This document shows, one piece after another, positions 33,169-41,436 of a stretch of 64,000 nt of DNA. The DNA comes from Bacillota bacterium (GTDB lineage Bacteria; Bacillota; Clostridia; Lachnospirales; Lachnospiraceae): NCBI GenBank assembly GCA_023457255.1, contig JAEWMB010000037.1, forward strand, positions 1-64,000, read 5' to 3'. Made by a program: the position numbers and the translations under genes. The number at the start of each line of letters is the position of its first letter. Position 1 is the first letter of the stretch. Below the pieces are notes generated by a model. The model searched no databases. It saw nothing but the letters and a program-made list of their open reading frames with translations, and had not been told where the DNA came from.

Positions 33169-34287
33169 ATGAAAAAATCTAAACTTTTTGCAGCTCTCCT
33201 TCTTGTTTGCGCACTGGCATTCTCCGCATGTGGCTCCAAGGAAGATAAAGGAAATAATTCAAGTCAGGGAAATGGTCAAGAAAACACAGGAAACAATAAT
33301 TCTTCTAACAAAGGTTCCGGTGAAGTTTATGTTTATAACTGGGGTGAATACATTGACCGTGAAGTCATCGACCTGTTCGAAGAGGAGACCGGTATTAAGG
33401 TTATTTATAATGAATTCGAATTAAATGAAGACATGTATCCTATTATTAAAACTGGTGCTGTAAATTATGATGTTGTTTGTCCTTCTGATTATATGATTGA
33501 GAAAATGATTAAAGAAGACTTGCTTGCAGAAATTAATTATGATAATATTCCAAACCTCTCCAATATTGATGAAACCTATTTAAAAACTGCTGAAAGCTTT
33601 GATCCGGGCAATAAATTCAGCGTTCCTTATTGTTGGGGAACCGTTGGTATTCTCTATAATAAAACGATGGTAGAGGAACCGATTGATAGCTGGGGTGTAT
33701 TATTTGATGAAAAATACAAAAATGAAATCCTAATGATCGACAGTGTCAGAGACGCCTTCATGGTAGCTTTAACCTATCTTTCCTACGATCCCAATACAAC
33801 AAATGAAGATGAATTAAACGCTGCAAGAGATTTATTGAAAGAACAATATCCATTGGTTCAGGCATATGTTGTAGATCAGGTTCGTGATAAGATGATCGGG
33901 GAAGAAGCAGCGATTGGTGTTATTTATTCCGGTGAAGCAATCTATACCAAACGCGAGAATGAAAATCTTGAATATGTAGTACCAAAGGAAGGTTCCAATG
34001 TATGGATAGATGGCTGGGTAATTCCTAAGAACAGCCAGAACAAAGAAAATGCAGAAGCTTGGATTAACTTTATGTGCCGTCCTGACATCGCTTTAAAAAA
34101 CTTTGAATACATTACGTATTCTACACCGAACCAAGCAGCCAGAGATTTAATTGAAGACGAAGATATTAAAAACAGCCAGGTGGCTTTCCCAGAAGCATCT
34201 GTACTTGAACGCTGCGAATCCTTCCGATATCTTGGTGAAGAGATGGAAAATATCTATGTCAGCAAGTGGAATGAGGTTAAGTATTAA
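33169..34287 (+). CDS. potD: Spermidine/putrescine-binding lipoprotein PotD
   Basis: 372-aa substrate-binding lipoprotein. Signal peptide with lipobox FSAC (Cys21), a Ser/Asn/Gly-rich tether to about residue 55, then the type II periplasmic-binding fold: VYVYNWGEYIDREVID, the acidic polyamine-contact region VVCPSDYMIEKM, PYCWGTVGILYNK, and DGWVIPKNSQNKENAEAWIN. Last gene of the operon; terminator about 155 bases downstream. Confidence 0.95.
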   Translation: MKKSKLFAALLLVCALAFSACGSKEDKGNNSSQGNGQENTGNNNSSNKGSGEVYVYNWGEYIDREVIDLFEEETGIKVIYNEFELNEDMYPIIKTGAVNYDVVCPSDYMIEKMIKEDLLAEINYDNIPNLSNIDETYLKTAESFDPGNKFSVPYCWGTVGILYNKTMVEEPIDSWGVLFDEKYKNEILMIDSVRDAFMVALTYLSYDPNTTNEDELNAARDLLKEQYPLVQAYVVDQVRDKMIGEEAAIGVIYSGEAIYTKRENENLEYVVPKEGSNVWIDGWVIPKNSQNKENAEAWINFMCRPDIALKNFEYITYSTPNQAARDLIEDEDIKNSQVAFPEASVLERCESFRYLGEEMENIYVSKWNEVKY

Positions 34288-34443
34288 TAGAATAAACCCT
34301 TTGAATTTTTTACCCGGAGATTGTGAAACAGTCCTAAAATACTTCCTTTAATATCATAGAAAGCCGTTTACAGACTTTTCTTCACACACTCATACCAAAG
34401 ATTAACCGTTAATTTAACTAGCAATAAACATTACATTTTAGAT

Positions 34444-34516
34444 GGTCAAACGAAATAGAAAAAGAAATTAGCTATAGTTTACGTCTCTTTGAATTATTTC
34501 GTTTGACCTCTTTTTT
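34444..34516 (+). terminator. Terminator of the pot operon
   Basis: GGTCAAACGAAAT (34444-34456) pairs perfectly with ATTTCGTTTGACC (34496-34508), followed by TCTTTTTT. The loop is long (about 39 nt). Confidence 0.75.
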
Positions 34517-34519
34517 AAA

Positions 34520-34740
34520 CTACTCTTATTATTTACATTATTCGTAGATTTCATCTTCTAATATCTTTTTCTTTTTTCAACTTTCTTTTTTATCCTCTTA
34601 CTATTCTTCTCCTTCATTTCTTTCTCTTACCCTCCTTTGTTTCCTATCATGCTACTCTTTAAATTTTGTTATTCTCTCTAATTTGATTGTCCTCTTATCA
34701 CTTTCCTTCTTTTAATTCTCCTCTTAGGTATATTATCTTA
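34520..34740 (+). other. Polypyrimidine tract upstream of catalase
   Basis: About 200 bases in which the plus strand is overwhelmingly T and C (runs such as CTTTTTCTTTTTTCAACTTT). No gene is seen on either strand. Between it and the catalase start (34741-34865) I find no clear PerR box. Confidence 0.5.
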
Positions 34741-34865
34741 ATCCCGTTGTCATAAAAACTCTTAATTTGAAGGATGAATTATCAGCCATCTAACGTACAA
34801 AATACCGCCCCTTGAATAAAATAGTAAAAAGGCTTTCGATAGCCATGTTATATTAGGGGATACAA

Positions 34866-36335
34866 ATGGATAGACGAAATGATAAGAATTGTTGTGATTA
34901 TTTGACTGATAGCCTTGGAAGGCCTGTTTCAAATGATACGAATTCCTTAACCGTTGGACCAAATGGCCCGGTTCTCCTTCAGGATTTACACCTAATTGAT
35001 AAGATTGCACACTTTGACCGTGAGAGAATTCCTGAAAGAGTTGTACATGCAAAGGGTGCGGGTGCCTTTGGCTATTTCCAGCCATACCGCTGTATGGCTG
35101 ACTATACTTGTGCGGAGTTCTTACAAAACCCAAATTGCAAGACTAAAGTTTTTGCACGTTTTTCCACAGTAATCGGCTCCAAAGGCTCTGCGGATACAGT
35201 ACGTGATCCTCGAGGCTTTGCAGTAAAATTCTATACCACGCAAGGTATCTTTGATATTGTAGGAAATGACTTGCCGGTCTTTTTTATTCGTGACGGTATC
35301 AAATTCCCGGATGTAATCCATTCCTTAAAACCATCGCCAGATAGTAATTTACGTGACCCGCAAAGATTCTGGGATTTTATCTCTCTTTCTCCGGAAGCAA
35401 CTCATATGATTACCTGGCTTTATTCTGACCGCGGAACTATCAAAGATTACCGTCATGTTGATGGTTTTGGTGTAAATACCTTCATTTGGGTAAATGCTTG
35501 CGGGAAACGTGTTTACATTAAATATCACTGGAAAACTCAGCAAGGAATCCAAACAATTGACCGCTTTGAAGCAGAACAACTCGCAGGTTCCGATCCTGAT
35601 ATTGCAGTAAGAAATCTTTATGAGTCAATTGCGAATGGATGTTATCCAAGCTGGGAATTATGTGTGCAGATTATGGATCCTGAAACAATTGATTGTCTGG
35701 AGTTTGATCCTTTGGATGATACTAAAATCTGGCCGGAAGACCGTTTCCCACTTATGCCGGTAGGTTTAATGACATTAAATTGCAACCCGCAGAATTTCTT
35801 TGCGGAGGTAGAGCAGGCAGCATTCTGCCCAGGTAACATTGTTCCTGGCATAGAACTCTCCGCAGATAAAATGCTGCAAGGCAGGTCCTTCTCCTATTTT
35901 GATACCCAGCGCCATCGTCTTGGACCTAACTTTGCCCAACTTCCAATCAACCGTTCTATCTCCTGTATCAATAATAACCAACGCGACGGTGCGGCCACTT
36001 ATTTATTTAACCCAAACCCGATTAACTACTCTCCTAACAGCTTAAATTGTGACTTTCCGAAAGCTGCTGAAGTCTGCCAGTCAGAGCCAGAATGCGTAAG
36101 TGGATATATTGCCCGCATTCCAATCAAAAATCCATGCGATTTTAAACAAGCCGGAGAACGCTATGAATCATTATCCTGCGAAGAAAAATGTCATTTAATC
36201 GATAATATTGCAGTTGAGCTTTATAAATGCAAGCAAGATATTATCAAACGTGTAATTTGCTATTTTTACAAAGCAAACCAGGAATTTGGGGAGCAGGTAC
36301 AATGTGCAGTCAACTATTATAGCCAGATGTGCTAA
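34866..36335 (+). CDS. katA: Catalase (heme, clade 3 type)
   Basis: 489-aa small-subunit heme catalase, converting hydrogen peroxide to water and oxygen. Distal His61 in ERVVHAKGAGAFG, distal Asn in VGNDLPVFFIRDG, and the heme-ligand Tyr in FSYFDTQRHRLGPNF. The N-terminus has an unusual CC pair and the C-terminal 60 residues are Cys-rich (CDFPKAAEVCQSEPECVSG, CEEKC), uncommon in catalases. AGGGG precedes the ATG. Monocistronic. An oxidative-stress enzyme in an anaerobe. Confidence 0.95.
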   Translation: MDRRNDKNCCDYLTDSLGRPVSNDTNSLTVGPNGPVLLQDLHLIDKIAHFDRERIPERVVHAKGAGAFGYFQPYRCMADYTCAEFLQNPNCKTKVFARFSTVIGSKGSADTVRDPRGFAVKFYTTQGIFDIVGNDLPVFFIRDGIKFPDVIHSLKPSPDSNLRDPQRFWDFISLSPEATHMITWLYSDRGTIKDYRHVDGFGVNTFIWVNACGKRVYIKYHWKTQQGIQTIDRFEAEQLAGSDPDIAVRNLYESIANGCYPSWELCVQIMDPETIDCLEFDPLDDTKIWPEDRFPLMPVGLMTLNCNPQNFFAEVEQAAFCPGNIVPGIELSADKMLQGRSFSYFDTQRHRLGPNFAQLPINRSISCINNNQRDGAATYLFNPNPINYSPNSLNCDFPKAAEVCQSEPECVSGYIARIPIKNPCDFKQAGERYESLSCEEKCHLIDNIAVELYKCKQDIIKRVICYFYKANQEFGEQVQCAVNYYSQMC

Positions 36336-36394
36336 TTGCAGCAAAGGATTGAGATAGAGAACTAAATCCTTAGAACTTGTCTACCTTCTAAACT

Positions 36395-36467
36395 AAAAAA
36401 AGCGAGCTGCTTAATATTTTATAAGATTACCACTTCTTAAAAATATCAAGTATATGCTCGCTTTTAT
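36395..36467. terminator. Bidirectional terminator between katA and the dehydrogenase
   Basis: AAAAGCGAGC (36398-36407) pairs with GCTCGCTTTT, with A/T tracts outside on both strands. It serves the convergent katA and dehydrogenase genes. Confidence 0.7.
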
Positions 36468-36551
36468 TATATGACACATTTCATAAGACTTATTTTTATG
36501 CCTTATCCTGCTCCGGTGAAACATCCAAGAATATTTTTCTATGACAATTTC

Positions 36552-37508
36552 TTATTCCACAATATTTCTTGTCTCTCCTGACAAATAGGACTTAAGATTA
36601 AGATATACCTCTCTCGCACAGCGATTTCTTGCTTCTACGGTAGCCCAGGCTATGTGAGGTGTTATGATTAATCGGGTACTATCCTTCACCTTTAATAATG
36701 GATTGTCAGCAAGCATCGGTTCCACCGTTAAAACATCAAGACCTGCTCCCCCAATCTTTTCTGCCAATAAAGCATCTGCCAGTGCTGCTTGATTAATGAT
36801 TGGCCCGCGCCCCAAGTTTAATAATATAGCATCCTGCTTCATCATCTCTAGCTCAGCTTCTCCGATTAAATCTATCGTCGCTTCTGTTAATGGTGCATGA
36901 ATCGATACTACATCCGATTCCTTTAACAAGGTAGGCAGATCTACTTGTTCATAATCCGAATTATGATTTCTTCCGGAAGTCGAATAATAGATTACTTTAC
37001 AGCCAAATAACTCCGCAATCTTTGCTACTCCAAGGCCGATCTCTCCAAGACCGATGATACCAAAAGTTTTTCCATATAATTCATGAAACTTTACATCAAA
37101 ATTGCTAAAAATATCGCTCCTTGTATATTCGCCGGACTTAACATACTGATCATAATAAGCCAATTTCTCATAGACATAAAATAGCAGGGCAAACGTATGC
37201 TGCACAACAGACTGAGTGGAATATCCCTTTACATTGGCTATCGATATTCCACGCTTTTTAGTATACGTAAAATCTATATTATTTGTTCCTGTCGCAGTTA
37301 AGCATATTAATTTTAACTTTGATGCTCCTTTTAAAATCTCCTCATTCATCGGAATCTTATTCACTATGATAACATCGGCATCTTTAATTCTTTCTGCATT
37401 CTCCATTGGATTAGATTCCCCGTAGATAACTACTTCGCCAAACTCTTGAAACATGCTTAAATCTACATCGTTTCCCAAAGTGTTTGCTTCCATGATTACA
37501 ATTTTCAT
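36552..37508 (-). CDS. D-2-hydroxyacid dehydrogenase
   Basis: 318-aa NAD-dependent D-isomer-specific 2-hydroxyacid dehydrogenase. Rossmann motif GIIGLGEIGLGVAKIAE; catalytic Arg in LNLGRGPIINQ, Glu in VLTVEPML and His in ITPHIAWAT. The substrate (hydroxypyruvate, glycerate or lactate class) cannot be fixed. ATG chosen after GAGGAAAAAT; an in-frame ATG twelve codons upstream lies in the recurrent leader module. The promoter region carries a 17-bp tandem array. Confidence 0.88.
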   Translation of the reverse strand: MKIVIMEANTLGNDVDLSMFQEFGEVVIYGESNPMENAERIKDADVIIVNKIPMNEEILKGASKLKLICLTATGTNNIDFTYTKKRGISIANVKGYSTQSVVQHTFALLFYVYEKLAYYDQYVKSGEYTRSDIFSNFDVKFHELYGKTFGIIGLGEIGLGVAKIAELFGCKVIYYSTSGRNHNSDYEQVDLPTLLKESDVVSIHAPLTEATIDLIGEAELEMMKQDAILLNLGRGPIINQAALADALLAEKIGGAGLDVLTVEPMLADNPLLKVKDSTRLIITPHIAWATVEARNRCAREVYLNLKSYLSGETRNIVE

Positions 37509-37541
37509 ATTTTTCCTCATTTCTGCACTGTTTTTGCGCAT
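37506..37541 (-). repeat. Recurrent leader module, copy at the dehydrogenase
   Basis: Minus strand ATGCGCAAAAACAGTGCA then GAAATGAGGAAAAATATG, matching the potA copy except for a few bases; upstream AAACTT-GATGCGC is also shared. The stem TGCGC/GTGCA is kept by a G-T pair. Confidence 0.6.
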
Positions 37542-37567
37542 CTCAAGTTTTCTAAGTAAACTGATTC

Positions 37568-37573
37568 ATTATA
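37568..37573 (-). promoter_or_regulatory. Candidate -10 of the dehydrogenase promoter
   Basis: Minus-strand TATAAT with no recognisable -35; the -35 region is occupied by the tandem array that starts 11 bp upstream, suggesting activator-dependent transcription. Confidence 0.45.
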
Positions 37574-37583
37574 GGTACTTCTT

Positions 37584-37668
37584 CACTTTACGTACCTGCC
37601 GCTTTACGCACCTGTTCGTTTTGCATACCTGCCCGCTTTGCGTGTTGGTTCATTTTGTATGCTTTGAA
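37584..37668. repeat. 17-bp degenerate tandem array at the dehydrogenase promoter
   Basis: Five units aligned at 17-bp steps on the plus strand: CACTTTACGTACCTGC, CGCTTTACGCACCTGTT, CGTTTTGCATACCTGCC, CGCTTTGCGTGTTGGTT, CATTTTGTATGCTTTG. It occupies the -24 to -110 region of the dehydrogenase promoter. Confidence 0.7.
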
Positions 37669-37740
37669 ACGGATATAACTTACTAAGTGAAAATTTATCT
37701 CTCACGCCAAACCTACCAAGTGTGAATTTCCCTCAACTCA

Positions 37741-38982
37741 TTATTCTGTCATTTTCAACGTAGTTAATTGCTGAAAGGAGTCAATGACATATTCATACTC
37801 TGCTGCACTTCCAAACCCATAGCGTGCATATACAAAGGGAATCTTCGCCTGATGAGCAGCATCTCCATCCCCTTTTGTATCTCCAACATAGATTGGATTT
37901 CTTAATTGATTGCGTTTCATCACAATACGGATGTTATCCGCTTTTAATTTTCCGGTACCTCCCGGGCACTCAAAGTCTTCAAAATACTGCCCCAGCTTAT
38001 GCGCCTGCAAAAATGCTTCAATATAACCACTCTTGCAGTTACTAACAATAAACAAACGATATTTCTTAGAAAGCTGCTTTAAGGTTTCTTTAACCTCTCC
38101 TAATAAAACTCCTCCATGTTCCGCCAAATATGGGCACTGTGCCACCACACATTTCTCCATTGTCTCGATTGCCACTTCCTGTGAAACACTTAAAAAAAGG
38201 CCCCGTGCAATATCTTCTAAAGGCAGACCATATAGTGCCTTTAGCTTAGGACCGGTAACCTCATCTGTAATACGAGGATCCTTCTTCGCTATTTCCTTCC
38301 ACACAAGGGCTGCGTTCTCTGTGGAATCCCACATGGTGCCGTCGAGATCAAAGATGATACTGTCATATTCTCTCTCCCCAGCCATTACACCTAGGTTTCT
38401 AAGCTCTTTTTTTGCCTGCCACAAGGAGTGAAACTGAATCGTATGAAAATGAAAAGCTTTTGCTCCCTCCAGATTCGCTGCCAAATCATCTAAGAATACA
38501 GATTCCTCGGGCACTATCCCATAACGTGCCATTAATGCTTCATAAATTTGCGGCTCCGGTTTGATATGCTGTTCTTCATAGGAAATCACCGCTCCATCTA
38601 CGTGTTTCAGAAAACGAAATATATCCTTAACATAGGAAAAATTCTCTCTGCCATAGTTTGATAAAATATAAACTTGATACCCCTGTTTTTTAAGGTCTTT
38701 CACCAATTCTTCAGAATACTCAAACTCCACGACCAACTGACTTGTGTCTTGAAAAAACAATTTGATTTCTTTTTCTATCTCAGGATCGGTTGAGATACAG
38801 CGTTTCATAATCTCTTCCTTGGATAAAACGCCCCGGTCCACCTCATTCCAATAAGGGGATAGCACTGTTGCTTTTGCCAGCCTTTCTTTGTACTCTTCCT
38901 TGATTGTAAGCTCCTTAATGTAGTCACGCCAGCGAAAGTCTGCAAGTACTTGACCAATATCGAATATAATATTTTTTATCAT
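37741..38982 (-). CDS. Tandem HAD-family hydrolase (two fused domains)
   Basis: 413 aa made of two complete haloacid dehalogenase-like phosphatase domains. Domain 1 (1-200): IIFDIGQVLADF, ILSNYG, KPEP and FLDDLAANLEGA, the YihX-like type. Domain 2 (207-410): IIFDLDGTMWDS, IVSNCKSGYIEAFLQ, and VGDTKGDGDAAHQA, the phosphoglycolate phosphatase type. Each has its own nucleophilic Asp, so both may be active. GGAGAACTC precedes the ATG. Divergent from luxS. Substrates unknown. Confidence 0.85.
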   Translation of the reverse strand: MIKNIIFDIGQVLADFRWRDYIKELTIKEEYKERLAKATVLSPYWNEVDRGVLSKEEIMKRCISTDPEIEKEIKLFFQDTSQLVVEFEYSEELVKDLKKQGYQVYILSNYGRENFSYVKDIFRFLKHVDGAVISYEEQHIKPEPQIYEALMARYGIVPEESVFLDDLAANLEGAKAFHFHTIQFHSLWQAKKELRNLGVMAGEREYDSIIFDLDGTMWDSTENAALVWKEIAKKDPRITDEVTGPKLKALYGLPLEDIARGLFLSVSQEVAIETMEKCVVAQCPYLAEHGGVLLGEVKETLKQLSKKYRLFIVSNCKSGYIEAFLQAHKLGQYFEDFECPGGTGKLKADNIRIVMKRNQLRNPIYVGDTKGDGDAAHQAKIPFVYARYGFGSAAEYEYVIDSFQQLTTLKMTE

Positions 38983-39092
38983 ATGAGTTCTCCAATCCTA
39001 TCCATTTTTGATTATGATTATATACGATTTTCATAAAAAAATCCATGCAGTTTCGCATGATACTGATTTTTCTTTCTATCACAGTCATACTA

Positions 39093-39101
39093 TGATATAA
39101 T
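39093..39101 (+). promoter_or_regulatory. Extended -10 promoter of luxS
   Basis: TGATATAAT (TATAAT 39096-39101) with no strong -35; the transcript would begin about 50 bases before the luxS ATG. Confidence 0.55.
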
Positions 39102-39129
39102 TCAATGCAAAGAAAGGAAAGGAGGAGCA

Positions 39130-39189
39130 GTGTATCGAAAAGGATACATTTATAAGAAATATGAAACCTATTGCAAGTTTTACAATTGA
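39130..39189 (+). CDS. Possible 19-aa peptide overlapping the luxS start
   Basis: A GTG sits 4-5 bases after a perfect AGGAGG and opens a frame reading MYRKGYIYKKYETYCKFYN, ending 29 bases inside luxS in another frame. The luxS ATG itself has only a distant AAGGA. Either luxS translation is coupled to this peptide, or the AGGAGG serves luxS with unusual spacing. Confidence 0.35.
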   Translation: MYRKGYIYKKYETYCKFYN

Positions 39190-39640
39190 TCATTTAAAAT
39201 TATTACCGGGTGTTTATGTTTCTAGGAAAGATAGTGCCGGTGATGCTATTATTACCACCTTCGACCTTCGTATGACACGACCGAACTTTGAACCGGTTAT
39301 GAATACCGCGGAGATGCACGCCATAGAACATCTTGCTGCTACATTTTTAAGAAACCATACGGAATATGGCAGTAAAATAATTTATTTTGGGCCCATGGGC
39401 TGCCGTACCGGATTTTATTTACTGCTTGCAGGTGATTACACTTCCGGAGAAATTATCCCGTTAATAAAAGAACTTTTTACATTTATCAGTGAGTTTGAGG
39501 GTGAGGTACCAGGTGCTGCTGCAATTCACTGCGGCAACTATCTCGATATGAATTTGCCAATGGCGAAATTTCTGGCAAAACGTTATCTTACCGAAGTACT
39601 AAACACGATTACAAAAGAACGATTGGAATACCCAAACTAG
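39161..39640 (+). CDS. luxS: S-ribosylhomocysteine lyase LuxS
   Basis: 159-aa iron-dependent enzyme that cleaves S-ribosylhomocysteine into homocysteine and DPD, the precursor of autoinducer-2. Metal ligands His53 and His57 in the HxxxH site MHAIEH and Cys124 in AIHCGNY; catalytic Glu56 and Cys81 (GCRTGFY) are present. Full length; MKPIASFTIDH matches the family's usual start. Divergent from the HAD gene and followed by its own terminator. Confidence 0.96.
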   Translation: MKPIASFTIDHLKLLPGVYVSRKDSAGDAIITTFDLRMTRPNFEPVMNTAEMHAIEHLAATFLRNHTEYGSKIIYFGPMGCRTGFYLLLAGDYTSGEIIPLIKELFTFISEFEGEVPGAAAIHCGNYLDMNLPMAKFLAKRYLTEVLNTITKERLEYPN

Positions 39641-39651
39641 CTATTTCATAA

Positions 39652-39695
39652 ACCGCAGGTTCCGTTAGCTTATCAGAACCTGCGGTCTATTTTTA
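39652..39695 (+). terminator. Terminator of luxS
   Basis: ACCGCAGGTTC (39652-39662) pairs with GAACCTGCGGT (39676-39686), then CTATTTTT. Confidence 0.85.
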
Positions 39696-39797
39696 TGACC
39701 TTTAGAATATATTGTTATAGGCAAGATGGCACATATTACCCTATTAAAACTCTACATAACAATTTCTTGCATAATCGGACAACAGGGAGGAGTTCTT

Positions 39798-40898
39798 ATG
39801 GATGAGACGAATCAGGCTGAGAAAAGCCCTGATAATATTACCTCTTTTTCTGGGCAAAGTCGTTCTTCCAAAATGATTCAAGCAGCAGCTCCGTACCTTG
39901 ATACTGGCACAAGAAAAACTCTGGATCTATTTATAAAATTTAATGATTTTATGGATGTGATTCATACCTTTAGACAACAGGGAGGATTTAATCTGTTTGG
40001 CAGGAAGAAGTCAGATACCAAAGATGATACCGTTAGTGCTACCGGCCTCTCCGGATTGCAGGGACTTTTGGGCTTTGGAAAAGGAGAGGGTTCCATTAAT
40101 TTTGAAGGAATACTAAAAAGTATCCGTCCATACTGTACACCATCGGAAATTTCAATTGTTGATAATATACTGAACATATTTAATATGAAGCGCTTTATGG
40201 ATATGTATCAGAGTATGTCCGGAATGATGAATATGCCTGGAATGATGAATAATATACCAAACATGATGAATATGATGAGCGGTTTTCCATTCGGAGGAAC
40301 ATCCTCCGGTTCACCAGCTCAAAACCCTTCCCAAGGTTACAATGTACCAAATTCCCCACCACCGGGTACGGCTCCGCCACCGCCTTCCATGAATTACGAT
40401 AATTCCTATTATGAAAGTACCTCTCCTACTCCATATGATATGCTATATCAAGCTATGTACGGTCAGCCACCGCCGCCAGATACGGCTGCAAATACAAAAG
40501 ACCCGATAATATCTCAGCCATCGAATACACCGGTACCTGAAAATGTATCTGGCAATATGCCACAAAATTGGCCTGATTACAATACCTATACCCCACTGAA
40601 TTCACCGCCATATGATATGGGAAATATGGATAAGGATGTGACAAGTGCCCCATATTATATATCAAACACTACTCCTTATCGCGCTGCCAAATCTGCAGCC
40701 GAAGCTGCAAGAAAAGGAAATTCTGCAAAACTCTCTCAAAATGCGGCGAAAGCAGCCAATGCTAATGCAGGCAATCCGTCAAAACCAAACAATCAACAGA
40801 TGTTTGATATGCTTGCCGGCATGGTGCCGCCAGAGCAAAAAAACACCTTTGATGCCATGAAGAAGATGTTTGAAAACGGAATGTTTATGCCGACTTAA
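39798..40898 (+). CDS. Met/Pro/Asn-rich protein of unknown function
   Basis: 366 aa, not recognised; start after GGGAGGAG. No signal peptide or membrane helix. Two helical blocks (about 20-70 and 100-145, the second containing PYCTPSEISIVDNILNIFNM) are followed by a Met/Asn run (MSGMMNMPGMMNNIPNMMNM), a Pro/Tyr/Ser-rich disordered middle (175-300) and a C-terminal block VPPEQKNTFDAMKKMF. The helical motif, roughly P-x-x-K-x-x-x-D-x-[hydrophobic]-x-x-[hydrophobic], recurs in the next gene. It lies between luxS and its 89-aa partner; function unknown. Confidence 0.75.
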   Translation: MDETNQAEKSPDNITSFSGQSRSSKMIQAAAPYLDTGTRKTLDLFIKFNDFMDVIHTFRQQGGFNLFGRKKSDTKDDTVSATGLSGLQGLLGFGKGEGSINFEGILKSIRPYCTPSEISIVDNILNIFNMKRFMDMYQSMSGMMNMPGMMNNIPNMMNMMSGFPFGGTSSGSPAQNPSQGYNVPNSPPPGTAPPPPSMNYDNSYYESTSPTPYDMLYQAMYGQPPPPDTAANTKDPIISQPSNTPVPENVSGNMPQNWPDYNTYTPLNSPPYDMGNMDKDVTSAPYYISNTTPYRAAKSAAEAARKGNSAKLSQNAAKAANANAGNPSKPNNQQMFDMLAGMVPPEQKNTFDAMKKMFENGMFMPT

Positions 40899-40942
40899 TT
40901 TTAAGTTGTAAAAGAAGTAAGAAAAGAAATGAGGTAAAAAAT

Positions 40943-41212
40943 ATGAACACTGATTGGATGAATAACGAATCGCTGCGCAGTATGCACCCTTTAAAGAAAC
41001 AAATTATCCTTGAATTAATAAAGGAATCCCAAGGTCAACCGATGGAGAAAGCACTTCCAAATCTAATGAAAGCAAATGCAAAATTAAAAGCAATGAATAT
41101 GGATTTCACACCACAGGAAGTTAATATTATAACCGATTTACTAACCGCCAATATGTCACCGGCAGATAAAATGAAGCTGGATATGTTAAAGAACATGATG
41201 CCTAACCACTGA
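40943..41212 (+). CDS. Small helical partner of the Met/Pro-rich protein
   Basis: 89 aa, 44 bases after the preceding gene and preceded by AGAAATGAGG. All-helical, Met-rich, soluble: HPLKKQIILELIKESQ, LPNLMKANAKLKAMN, FTPQEVNIITDLLTANM and a final SPADKMKLDMLKNMM. That last block matches VPPEQKNTFDAMKKMF at the C-terminus of the upstream protein, so the two are probably homologous in part and work together. No named family recognised. Confidence 0.75.
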   Translation: MNTDWMNNESLRSMHPLKKQIILELIKESQGQPMEKALPNLMKANAKLKAMNMDFTPQEVNIITDLLTANMSPADKMKLDMLKNMMPNH

Positions 41213-41361
41213 CGTTAAGCCCTCTCACTCTCGTATAAGGGTACATAAATTCCTGTGATTGTAGTATAGATAAGGAAATACATCTTCTTAAACCGGTAGA
41301 AATTTCTTTCAGAAACCTGTCATGTTTTGACATGCTTCACTCCTTAAATTTATAAGTACAT

Positions 41362-41397
41362 AAAAATAGAAAGCTCCTTCTGGACTTTCTATTTTTA
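41362..41397. terminator. Bidirectional terminator
   Basis: AAAAATAGAAAG-C-TCC pairs with GGA-C-TTTCTATTTTT around a 4-nt loop, between the convergent 89-aa and GH113-like genes. Confidence 0.8.
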
Positions 41398-41436
41398 TTG
41401 TTTTATTTCATTATAAGATTTCTAATTTAAAAACCC

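Noticed and set aside
34741..34865. PerR box upstream of catalase
   Set aside because: No match close to TTATAATNATTATAA could be found.
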